NCBI GenBank assembly: GCA_050248795.1
Contig: JBFWRS010000087.1
Coordinates: forward strand, 1 to 7,360
Length of the DNA stretch: 7,360 nucleotides
From: CAZTDU01 sp050248795
GTDB lineage: Bacteria > Pseudomonadota > Gammaproteobacteria > Burkholderiales > SG8-39
Reading direction: 5' to 3'
Below, piece after piece: positions 1 to 4,942 of the stretch. Made by a program: the position numbers and the translations under genes. The notes under the pieces were generated by a model. The model worked only from the letters and a program-made list of their open reading frames with translations. It searched no databases and was not told where the DNA came from. How positions within the stretch are numbered: position 1 is the first letter of the stretch; the number at the start of each line of letters is the position of its first letter.

Positions 1-128
1 CCGACCGCCGAATACACCAGCACGCCGAATGCGATCGAGGACGGCAGCGCCACCAGCATCGCGGCAAGCGCACCCCACAACTCGCCCGACCAGCCGCCCG
101 GGCCTGCCGCATCGGTCCTGCCGTTCAT
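1..128 (-). CDS. SulP-family inorganic anion permease, N-terminal fragment (cut by window edge)
   Basis: Only the first 42 codons are visible, read leftward from an ATG at 128-126; the rest lies off the left edge. The translation begins MNGRTDAAGPGGWSGELWGA and then runs into a hydrophobic stretch with the motif LVALPSSIAFGVLVYSAVG (about residues 25-43). This PSSIAFG...YSA(V/I)G pattern is what I know as the first membrane segment of SulP permeases, inner-membrane carriers for sulfate, bicarbonate or related anions. The start is supported by AGGAGA (138-143, minus strand), 9 bases upstream. The gene is divergent from the MFS gene. Because only the N-terminus is present, I cannot tell which anion it carries or whether it has a C-terminal STAS, carbonic-anhydrase or cyclic-nucleotide-binding domain. 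The family call is good; the substrate is unknown. Confidence 0.8.
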   Translation of the reverse strand, partial: MNGRTDAAGPGGWSGELWGALAAMLVALPSSIAFGVLVYSAV

Positions 129-137
129 GTCCACTGT

Positions 138-143
138 TCTCCT
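138..143 (-). promoter_or_regulatory. Shine-Dalgarno of the SulP gene
   Basis: On the minus strand this reads AGGAGA, 9 bases from the ATG at 128-126. It is the clearest ribosome-binding signal in the divergent region and fixes the SulP start. Confidence 0.65.
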
Positions 144-177
144 GACGCGGCGGCAGCAGCGCGCGCAGCGCATGCCG

Positions 178-206
178 ATCATAGCGTCCCCCGAATCGGG
201 CCGGGA
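178..206 (-). promoter_or_regulatory. Candidate sigma-70 promoter for the SulP gene
   Basis: On the minus strand, TATGAT (183-178) matches the -10 consensus at five of six bases and sits about 50 bases upstream of the ATG. No good -35 lies at the standard spacing; the best is a TTCCCG-like hexamer around 202-207. The putative spacer holds the palindrome CCCGA-A-TCGGG (190-200), which could be an operator. This is inferred from sequence only. Confidence 0.35.
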
Positions 207-284
207 ACGCTTTCGAAACCAGATCGATACACAGGGATTCGCCGCGGACATGCGGCCGATACCGTCGTCCTTCAGCATGCCCGC

Positions 285-1607
285 ATGCGAACCAATCTCA
301 AGCCGACAGACCGGGGAACCTGGATCCTGGTTGCCGCCGCCGTAATGCTTCTCGCCATCACCATGGGCTCGCGCTCGGTGTTCGGCCTGTTCATCTCACC
401 GCTCAACTCCGCCACCGGCCTGGGCATCGCCACCATCAGCTTCGCGGTGGCGGTAAGCCAGCTCACCTGGGGAGCCGCGCAGCCGTTCTGCGGCATGCTC
501 GCGGAGCGCTTCGGCACCGCGCGCGTCATCGCCGCGGGCAGCCTGCTTGCGGCAGCAGCGGGCGCAATGGTGCCGTACGCGGACAGCGCCGCGCTGCTGG
601 TCGCGGTACTCGCGATCGCGGGCATCGCCGCCACCGTCGGCAGCCCGTCCTTGCTGGTCGGCACCGTAAGCCAGCGCGTGCCGGCCGAGCGTCGCGGCCT
701 GGTCGCCGGCATCGTCGGTGCCGGCGGCCCGCTGGGCCAGCTGCTGCTGGCACCGGCGACGCAGGCGGTGATCTCGTTCGCCGGCTGGATTTCCGCCGCG
801 CTCTCGATCGCAGCCCTGTCGCTGCTCGCGCTGCCGCTTGCGCTGGCATTTCGCCGCCGCCCGGCTGGCCCAGCCGCAACGGCGCCCGGCGCCGCGCCGT
901 CGCCCGCTGCTCCGGCCGGAGCGACGGTGCGCGAGGCGCTGTCCAGCCGCGGCTTCTGGCTCATCAACGCCACGTTCTTCGTCTGCGGCTTTCACGTCTT
1001 CTTCCTCGTCACCCACCTGCCTGGCGTCGTCGAGCTGTGCGGGCTGCCGGCGAGCATCTCGGGACTGTCGCTGGCAATGCTCGGCCTGTTCAACATCGCC
1101 GGCAGCATCGGCTCCGGCGTCGTCATCCAGCACTTCTCGATGAAGTACACGCTCGCCGCGCTGTTCGCCGCGCGCGGGATCGGCATCGCCCTGTTCCTCG
1201 CCGCGCCGAAGACCGAATTCAGCGTGCTCGCATTCTCCATGTGGATGGGGCTCACCTACATGGCGGTATTGCCGCCGACGTCGGGACTCATCGGCAAGCT
1301 CTACGGCACGCAGCGGCTCGCCACGCTGCTGGGCCTGGTGTTCCTGCTGCACCAGGTCGGCGCCTTCCTCGGCTCCTGGCTCGGCGGCGTGGTGCTGGAA
1401 TCGACCGGCAGCTACGACTGGATGTGGCTCATCGACATCGCCCTCACCGTGATCGCCATCGCGCTCAGCCTGTGCGTACGCGAGGCGCCCCGCGCTGCTG
1501 CGACGGAAACAAACAGGCAACAAATCGGCGGCGCGCGGCAATCGCCCGGATACCTGCGCCTGCCAGCATTCCAGCTACCGGGACGGCCCGGAATCGGGCG
1601 CACCTGA
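285..1607 (+). CDS. MFS transporter, 12 TM, organic-anion (OxlT/monocarboxylate-like) type
   Basis: A 440-residue integral inner-membrane carrier of the major facilitator superfamily. The N-terminal half (about residues 12-188) holds six hydrophobic segments, including the loop 2-3 signature GMLAERFGTARVI (70-82) and a glycine-rich TM5 motif GAGGPLGQLLLAP (145-157). A polar Ala/Pro/Arg linker (190-218) leads to six more segments (about 224-397), with the motif HQVGAFLGSWLGG (356-368) followed by a TGSYDWMW element. These features are typical of the OxlT/monocarboxylate-like MFS branch, so a carboxylate is the likeliest substrate, but it cannot be named. The ATG at 285 is chosen because MRTNLKPTDRGTWILV leads straight into TM1; it lacks a good Shine-Dalgarno. 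The last 35-40 residues after SLCVREAPRAA are polar and look like an unconserved extension. The small ORF starts 26 bp downstream. Confidence 0.88.
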   Translation: MRTNLKPTDRGTWILVAAAVMLLAITMGSRSVFGLFISPLNSATGLGIATISFAVAVSQLTWGAAQPFCGMLAERFGTARVIAAGSLLAAAAGAMVPYADSAALLVAVLAIAGIAATVGSPSLLVGTVSQRVPAERRGLVAGIVGAGGPLGQLLLAPATQAVISFAGWISAALSIAALSLLALPLALAFRRRPAGPAATAPGAAPSPAAPAGATVREALSSRGFWLINATFFVCGFHVFFLVTHLPGVVELCGLPASISGLSLAMLGLFNIAGSIGSGVVIQHFSMKYTLAALFAARGIGIALFLAAPKTEFSVLAFSMWMGLTYMAVLPPTSGLIGKLYGTQRLATLLGLVFLLHQVGAFLGSWLGGVVLESTGSYDWMWLIDIALTVIAIALSLCVREAPRAAATETNRQQIGGARQSPGYLRLPAFQLPGRPGIGRT

Positions 1608-1621
1608 ACAACCAGACCGAC

Positions 1622-1630
1622 AGAGGAGAA
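1622..1630 (+). promoter_or_regulatory. Strong Shine-Dalgarno before the small ORF
   Basis: AGAGGAGAA contains AGGAG (1624-1628), with 5 bases to the ATG at 1634 and 8 bases to a second ATG at 1637. The better spacing favours 1637, which would shorten the product by one residue. It is one of the strongest ribosome-binding signals in the window and the main reason to believe the small ORF is translated. Confidence 0.6.
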
Positions 1631-1633
1631 GCC

Positions 1634-1858
1634 ATGATGCATACGTCTACCGCCACACCGCAGCGCAGGACCACCCCCATGCGCGCGCACGCGCGCCACC
1701 GCATCGCCAGCGACCGCCGCGCGCGGCGCAGCCTGCGCGCACGCGTCGCCGAAGCTTTCCGGCGCATGGCGCGCGGCGCGCGCGACAAGGCCGCCTACGC
1801 CGCCACGGTGCAGTTCTACCGCTCGGGCGGCCAGGCCTGGACCCGGCAGCTCGGCTGA
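1634..1858 (+). CDS. Small, highly arginine-rich hypothetical protein (74 aa)
   Basis: I do not recognise a family. The ORF begins MMHTSTATPQRRTTPMRAH and ends at a TGA (1856-1858) after a C-terminus reading QFYRSGGQAWTRQLG. I count 17 Arg and one Lys against three acidic residues, so the protein is strongly basic. The central part (about residues 28-62) could form amphipathic helix; there is no signal peptide or membrane segment, so it should be cytoplasmic. Support for it being real is a strong Shine-Dalgarno directly before the tandem ATGs and its position 26 bp after the MFS stop, which suggests cotranscription. Against it, Arg-rich open frames arise easily in GC-rich DNA. It could be a small nucleic-acid- or ribosome-associated protein, but that is only a guess from charge. 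Confidence 0.5.
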   Translation: MMHTSTATPQRRTTPMRAHARHRIASDRRARRSLRARVAEAFRRMARGARDKAAYAATVQFYRSGGQAWTRQLG

Positions 1859-1871
1859 GGGCCGGCACCGC

Positions 1872-1900
1872 CCGCGTCCGCGCCTGAGGGGCGAACGCGG
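1872..1900. terminator. Imperfect GC-rich hairpin after the MFS/small-ORF unit
   Basis: CCGCGTCCGCGCC (1872-1884) faces GGGGCGAACGCGG (1888-1900) across a TGA loop. This gives a 13-position stem with two mismatches, starting 14 bp after the small-ORF stop. No T-run follows, so it may be a transcript-end stabiliser or weak terminator rather than a classic intrinsic one. Confidence 0.35.
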
Positions 1901-1907
1901 CGCGCGA

Positions 1908-1921
1908 TTGACGCAGATCAA
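1908..1921 (+). promoter_or_regulatory. FNR/ANR-type binding site upstream of the CBS-BON gene
   Basis: TTGAC-GCAG-ATCAA matches the CRP/FNR-superfamily low-oxygen consensus TTGAT-N4-ATCAA at nine of ten defined bases. Its centre (1914.5) is about 73 bp upstream of the ATG at 1988. For class II activation (site centred at -41.5), transcription would start near 1956, leaving a leader of about 32 bases that includes the ribosome-binding site. I see no good -10 hexamer there. In other proteobacteria, CBS-domain stress proteins are often under FNR/ANR control, which fits. Confidence 0.6.
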
Positions 1922-1947
1922 GCATCCCCGGCAAAAGCTGTGACCAA

Positions 1948-1969
1948 CTACGTGCATGACGAAACGTAG
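1948..1969. repeat. Inverted repeat CTACGT-N10-ACGTAG in the CBS-BON leader/promoter
   Basis: CTACGT (1948-1953) and ACGTAG (1964-1969) are perfect reverse complements 10 bases apart, between the FNR-type box and the Shine-Dalgarno. It could be an operator at the promoter or a small 5'-leader hairpin just ahead of AAGGAG. A 6-bp repeat can occur by chance. Confidence 0.3.
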
Positions 1970-1974
1970 GACCC

Positions 1975-1980
1975 AAGGAG
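1975..1980 (+). promoter_or_regulatory. Shine-Dalgarno of the CBS-BON gene
   Basis: AAGGAG, with 7 bases to the ATG at 1988. Strong and well spaced; it fixes the start of the CBS-BON gene. Confidence 0.75.
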
Positions 1981-1987
1981 ACTCGCC

Positions 1988-2677
1988 ATGCTTGCCAGGG
2001 ATGTGATGACCACATCGGTGCTCACGGTAACGCCGGAGACCGACGTCGCCGAGATCGCGCGCATGCTGCTCGAATCGCATATCAGCGCGGTACCGGTGAT
2101 GGACGCCGCCGGTGTGCTGGTCGGCATCGTCAGCGAAGGCGACCTGCTGAACCGTGCCGAAGGCGGCACACGGCATCGCCCGGCTTCGTGGTGGCTGCGG
2201 CTGCTGGCGTCCCCCGACGACGCAGACCATGACTACCTGAAGTCGCATGGCAGGCACGCCGCCGACGTCATGACGCGCGACCCGATCACCGTCAGGCCGG
2301 ACACGCCGCTCGCGGACATCGCGTCCCTGCTCGAGAAGCACCACATCAAGCGCGTGCCGGTGCTCGACGGCACGAAGCTGGTCGGCATCGTCAGCCGCGC
2401 CAATTTGCTGCGCGGCGTCGCCTCGTGGCAGCCGCCCTCTGCGGGACGCGTCGAGGACGGCGCGCTGCGCGCCCGGCTGCTCGAGGCACTCGAGCAGGCC
2501 GACCTGCCGATGCACCTGATGAACGTCACCGTGACCGACGGCGTCGTCGAGCTGTGGGGTGCGGTGGAAACCGAACTGCAGAAGAGCGTTGCCCGCGCCG
2601 CGATCGAGTCGGTGCCCGGCGTGGCGCGCTTCGAGAACCACCTGATGCGGCGCAACGTCGGCCGCAGCTGGACCTAG
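1988..2677 (+). CDS. CBS-pair protein with C-terminal BON-like domain
   Basis: A 229-residue soluble protein. CBS domain 1 spans about residues 1-60 (LARDVMTTSVLTV at the start, then AVPVMDAAGVLVGIVSEGDLL). A hydrophilic linker with a WWLRLL element (68-73) follows. CBS domain 2 spans about 90-145 (ADVMTRDPITV, then KRVPVLDGTKLVGIVSRANLL). Residues about 155-225 resemble a BON domain (MNVTVTDGVVELWGAVETELQKSVARAAIESVPGVARFENHL, about 178-219). CBS pairs bind adenosine nucleotides (AMP, ATP, SAM) as energy sensors; BON domains are often linked to membranes or lipids. With no signal peptide it should be cytoplasmic. The length fits the known CBS-CBS-BON architecture. A perfect Shine-Dalgarno and an upstream FNR/ANR-type box suggest a separate transcription unit induced at low oxygen. 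The partner or target is unknown. Confidence 0.9.
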   Translation: MLARDVMTTSVLTVTPETDVAEIARMLLESHISAVPVMDAAGVLVGIVSEGDLLNRAEGGTRHRPASWWLRLLASPDDADHDYLKSHGRHAADVMTRDPITVRPDTPLADIASLLEKHHIKRVPVLDGTKLVGIVSRANLLRGVASWQPPSAGRVEDGALRARLLEALEQADLPMHLMNVTVTDGVVELWGAVETELQKSVARAAIESVPGVARFENHLMRRNVGRSWT

Positions 2678-2736
2678 CGCCCCCGGAGTCCTCCAATTCC
2701 TTTGTCCCCGCGAACGGCGGGGCGCAAGCCGCAGGC

Positions 2737-2765
2737 TTGACAAGGCGGCGCGATGCGTCAAGCAT
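2737..2765 (+). promoter_or_regulatory. Candidate sigma-70 promoter for hyuAB
   Basis: A perfect -35 TTGACA (2737-2742) is followed, after 17 bases, by AAGCAT (2760-2765), a weak three-of-six -10. Transcription would start near 2772, about 40 bases before the hyuA start. The -10 lies inside the 10-bp dyad, and the palindrome at 2774-2789 sits just after the start point, a usual layout for repression. Inferred from sequence. Confidence 0.4.
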
Positions 2766-2771
2766 TGCGCC
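2747..2771. repeat. 10-bp inverted repeat over the hyuA promoter
   Basis: GGCGCGATGC (2747-2756) and GCATTGCGCC (2762-2771) form a 10-position stem with a single G-T wobble around the loop GTCAA. As DNA it is a near-perfect dyad over the putative spacer and -10; as RNA it would be a stable hairpin. No T-run follows, so an operator or a leader structure is more likely than a terminator. Confidence 0.5.
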
Positions 2772-2773
2772 AC

Positions 2774-2789
2774 TGAACCAACTGGTCCA
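2774..2789. promoter_or_regulatory. TetR-type operator candidate upstream of hyuA
   Basis: TGAACCA-AC-TGGTCCA is a 16-bp palindrome. The half-sites TGAACCA and (reverse complement) TGGACCA agree at six of seven positions across a 2-bp centre. It ends 23 bp before the hyuA start and just downstream of the predicted transcription start. Its length and symmetry suit a dimeric TetR repressor, and a TetR gene lies at the far end of the hyuAB unit. The pairing of the two is inference. Confidence 0.4.
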
Positions 2790-2801
2790 ATAGCGGCCTG
2801 C

Positions 2802-2809
2802 GGAGAGGA
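2802..2809 (+). promoter_or_regulatory. Shine-Dalgarno supporting the TTG start of hyuA
   Basis: GGAGAGGA holds GGAG (2802-2805) 7 bases before TTG at 2813. No in-frame ATG or GTG lies between here and the conserved DIGGTFTD motif, so this site decides the unusual start. Confidence 0.6.
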
Positions 2810-2812
2810 TCC

Positions 2813-4942
2813 TTGAGCACACGCGGCATCACCCCGGCCGCCGCCGCGGCGGCCGACCCTGTCAGGCTGGGTTGCGACATCGGCGGCACCTTCACCGACA
2901 TCGTGCTGCAGCGTGCCGATGGCCGCTTGCACATCCGCAAGGCCTCGACCACGCCGGACGACCCTGGCCGCGCCGTGGTCGAGGGAATCGGCGCGCTGCT
3001 GGCGGAGGTCGGCGTCAGCCCCGCGGACGTGATCGAGGTGGTGCACGGCACCACCACCGCGTCCAACGCCATCCTGCAGAAGGCCGGCGCGCGCACCGGC
3101 GTGCTGACCACGCGCGGCTTTCGCGACGTCGTCGAAATCGGCCGCATCCGCACGCCGACGATGTTCGACCTCGGCTGGGAGAAGCCCGAGCCGCTGGCGC
3201 CGCGCCGCTGGCGGCTCGAGACCGGCGAGCGCGTGGCGGCCGATGGCAGCATCGTGCGCGCGCTCGACCCCGCGGAAGTGCGCGCGGCCGGCGCGTTCTT
3301 CGTGCGCGAGGGCGTCGACACGGTCGCGGTGTGCTTCATCAACAGCTACGCGAACCCGGTGCACGAACTCGCGGCGAAGCGGATCCTGGAGGCCGAGTTC
3401 CCGTCGCTGCTCGTCACCGCCTCGTGCGAGGTGCTGCCCGAGATGCGCGAGTACGAGCGCTGCAGCACCACGGTAGTGAACGCGTACATCCTGCCTGCGA
3501 TGCGCGGCTACCTTTCCAGGCTCCGCCAGGCGCTTGCGGGGATCGGCATCGACGCGCCGATCCAGGTCATGGCATCGAACGGCGGCATGATGGGCGTCAC
3601 GCTGGCGAGCGAGCGCCCGGTGTTCGCGGTGGCCTCCGGCCCCGCGGGCGGCGTCACCGGATCGGCGCGGCTGGGCGAACTCACCGGCGATCGCGACGCG
3701 ATCGTGTTCGACATGGGCGGCACCACCGCGAAGGCGACCATCATCGCCGACGGACTGCCCGCGATCAGCAACGAAACCGAGTTCCGCGACGGCATCTCCT
3801 CGCCCAGCCGCTTCGTCAAGGGCGGCGGCTACGTGCTGAAGGTGCCGGCGATCGACATCGCCGAGGTCGGCGCGGGCGGCGGCTCGATCGCCAGCGTGGA
3901 CGCAGGCGGGCTGCTGCACGTCGGCCCGGAGTCGGTGGGGGCGAACCCCGGCCCCGCCTGCTACCGGCTGGGCAACGAGCGCCCCACGGTCACCGACGCC
4001 AACATGGTGCTCGGCTTCCTCAATCCGGTGGCGCTCGCCGGCGGCAGCCTCGCGGTGGACATCGAACTCGCACGCAAGGCCATCGCCGCGCACGTCGGCG
4101 CACCGCTCGGCCTGGACGTGTTCGAGGCGGCGCATGGCGTGCGGCATATCGCCAACATCAACATGGCGCGCGCGATCCGCGCAGTGACCGTCGAGCGCGG
4201 GCGCGACCCGCGGGAGCTCACGCTGGTGGCCTTCGGCGGCGGCGGCCCTGTGCACGCCGTGGACGTCGCGCGCATCCTCGGCATACGCCGCGTCGTCGCG
4301 CCGGTAATGGCGGGCGTGTTCTGCGCCGCCGGCATGCTGACCGCGGACGTCGAGCACGACCTGGTGCGTGCGGTGCTGCGGCGACTGGAGCCGCGCTCGG
4401 GCGGCGACCTGCAGGCGATCGCCGACGACCTGCGCGAGCAGGGCCTGGTGACGCTCGCCGCGGAAGGCTATCCGGCCGATGCGGTGCAGTTCGAGCTGAA
4501 GGCCGACCTGCGCTATGTCGGGCAGTCCTCCGAACTGTCGGTGCGGCTGCGCGGCACGACGCTGGACGCCGCCGTGCTCGAGGCGCTGCGTGAGGACTTC
4601 CAGCAGGCCTACCTCGAGACCTTCGGCTACGCCAGCGACGAGCCGCTGGAACTGGTGAACCTGCGCCTCACGGCGCGCGGCGCCCGCCCCAACCGCCTGG
4701 CCTTCGGCAACGTTCGGCTGGAGGAGGCCGCGCTCGCCGGGGTGCAGGGCATGCGCCAGGTCAGCTTCGCCCGCGGCGAAGCGCTGGTGCAGACGCCGGT
4801 GGTGGCGCGCGGCGCGCTCGGCGAAGCATTCCGCGACGGCCCGCTGATCGTGGAATCCTATGACACCACCGTGGTGGTACCGCCCGGCGCGCGGGTGCGC
4901 GCCGATGCCATCGGCAACCTGATCGTGGAGATCGACGCATGA
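2813..4942 (+). CDS. hyuA: Hydantoinase/oxoprolinase subunit A (HyuA family)
   Basis: A 709-residue cytoplasmic subunit of the HyuA/acetone carboxylase/5-oxoprolinase superfamily, which uses an actin-like ATPase fold to activate cyclic amides or related carbonyl compounds. The N-terminal domain (about 17-195) has the phosphate-binding motif GCDIGGTFTD (20-29) and HGTTTASNA (78-86). The central domain (about 215-510) has MASNGG (253-258), SGPAGG (275-280), a second phosphate motif FDMGGTTAK (299-307), VGAGGGS (352-358), GANPGPACY (376-384) and FGGGGP (474-479). The C-terminal part ends with YDTTVVVPPG and GNLIVEI, as usual for the family; the length is normal. Translation starts at TTG (2813) behind GGAG; residues 5-15 are Ala-rich and look unconserved. 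The stop overlaps the hyuB start by ATGA, so subunits are probably made together. The substrate cannot be read from sequence: hydantoins, 5-oxoproline and lactams are all possible. Confidence 0.92.
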   Translation: MSTRGITPAAAAAADPVRLGCDIGGTFTDIVLQRADGRLHIRKASTTPDDPGRAVVEGIGALLAEVGVSPADVIEVVHGTTTASNAILQKAGARTGVLTTRGFRDVVEIGRIRTPTMFDLGWEKPEPLAPRRWRLETGERVAADGSIVRALDPAEVRAAGAFFVREGVDTVAVCFINSYANPVHELAAKRILEAEFPSLLVTASCEVLPEMREYERCSTTVVNAYILPAMRGYLSRLRQALAGIGIDAPIQVMASNGGMMGVTLASERPVFAVASGPAGGVTGSARLGELTGDRDAIVFDMGGTTAKATIIADGLPAISNETEFRDGISSPSRFVKGGGYVLKVPAIDIAEVGAGGGSIASVDAGGLLHVGPESVGANPGPACYRLGNERPTVTDANMVLGFLNPVALAGGSLAVDIELARKAIAAHVGAPLGLDVFEAAHGVRHIANINMARAIRAVTVERGRDPRELTLVAFGGGGPVHAVDVARILGIRRVVAPVMAGVFCAAGMLTADVEHDLVRAVLRRLEPRSGGDLQAIADDLREQGLVTLAAEGYPADAVQFELKADLRYVGQSSELSVRLRGTTLDAAVLEALREDFQQAYLETFGYASDEPLELVNLRLTARGARPNRLAFGNVRLEEAALAGVQGMRQVSFARGEALVQTPVVARGALGEAFRDGPLIVESYDTTVVVPPGARVRADAIGNLIVEIDA
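4927..4942 (+). promoter_or_regulatory. hyuA/hyuB ATGA overlap with internal Shine-Dalgarno
   Basis: The hyuA stop TGA (4940-4942) shares bases with the hyuB ATG (4939-4941). GGAG (4927-4930), inside hyuA, lies 8 bases before that ATG. This arrangement is typical of translational coupling of enzyme subunits needed in equal amounts. Confidence 0.7.

Larger units (their letters stand above)
129..284. other. Divergent intergenic region, SulP / MFS
   Basis: This 156-bp stretch separates two divergent transporter genes. It contains the SulP ribosome-binding site and candidate -10, an 11-bp palindrome with an odd centre (CCCGA-A-TCGGG, 190-200) and an 8-bp palindrome TTTCGAAA (211-218). I see no convincing promoter or Shine-Dalgarno for the MFS gene on the plus strand. 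Confidence 0.5.
2678..2812. promoter_or_regulatory. Dyad-rich regulatory region upstream of hyuA
   Basis: This 135-bp gap holds no gene but much symmetry. CCCCGC-GAACG-GCGGGG (2706-2722) may be a 3'-end hairpin of the CBS-BON transcript. CAAGCC-GCA-GGCTTG (2725-2739) is a perfect 6-bp stem. A 10-bp stem lies at 2747-2771, and an operator-like palindrome at 2774-2789. The sequence GCTTGAC (2735-2741) is also a perfect reverse complement of GTCAAGC (2757-2763), so alternative pairings compete. No stem is followed by a T-run, so I do not call an intrinsic terminator. Confidence 0.5.

Noticed and set aside
127..345. A 72-codon plus-strand frame across the SulP/MFS intergenic region
   Set aside because: It overlaps the MFS start out of frame, has no Shine-Dalgarno and no recognisable sequence.
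396..1541. A 381-codon open frame on the minus strand opposite the MFS gene
   Set aside because: Its Arg/Ala/Glu-rich translation has no recognisable domain and it fully overlaps a gene with clear MFS motifs, so it is a compositional shadow.
2706..2722. CCCCGC-GAACG-GCGGGG as an intrinsic terminator of the CBS-BON gene
   Set aside because: The stem is only 6 bp and no T-run follows on the plus strand, so I list it only as part of the dyad-rich region.
1412..4357. A 981-codon open frame on the minus strand
   Set aside because: It runs antisense through the MFS end, the small ORF, the CBS-BON gene and most of hyuA, with a low-complexity His/Arg/Ala/Asp-rich translation typical of frames opposite GC-rich genes. 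The plus-strand genes have clear family motifs.
2872..4593. A 573-codon plus-strand frame inside hyuA
   Set aside because: It is an out-of-frame His/Arg-rich reading of hyuA, whose own frame carries all family motifs.
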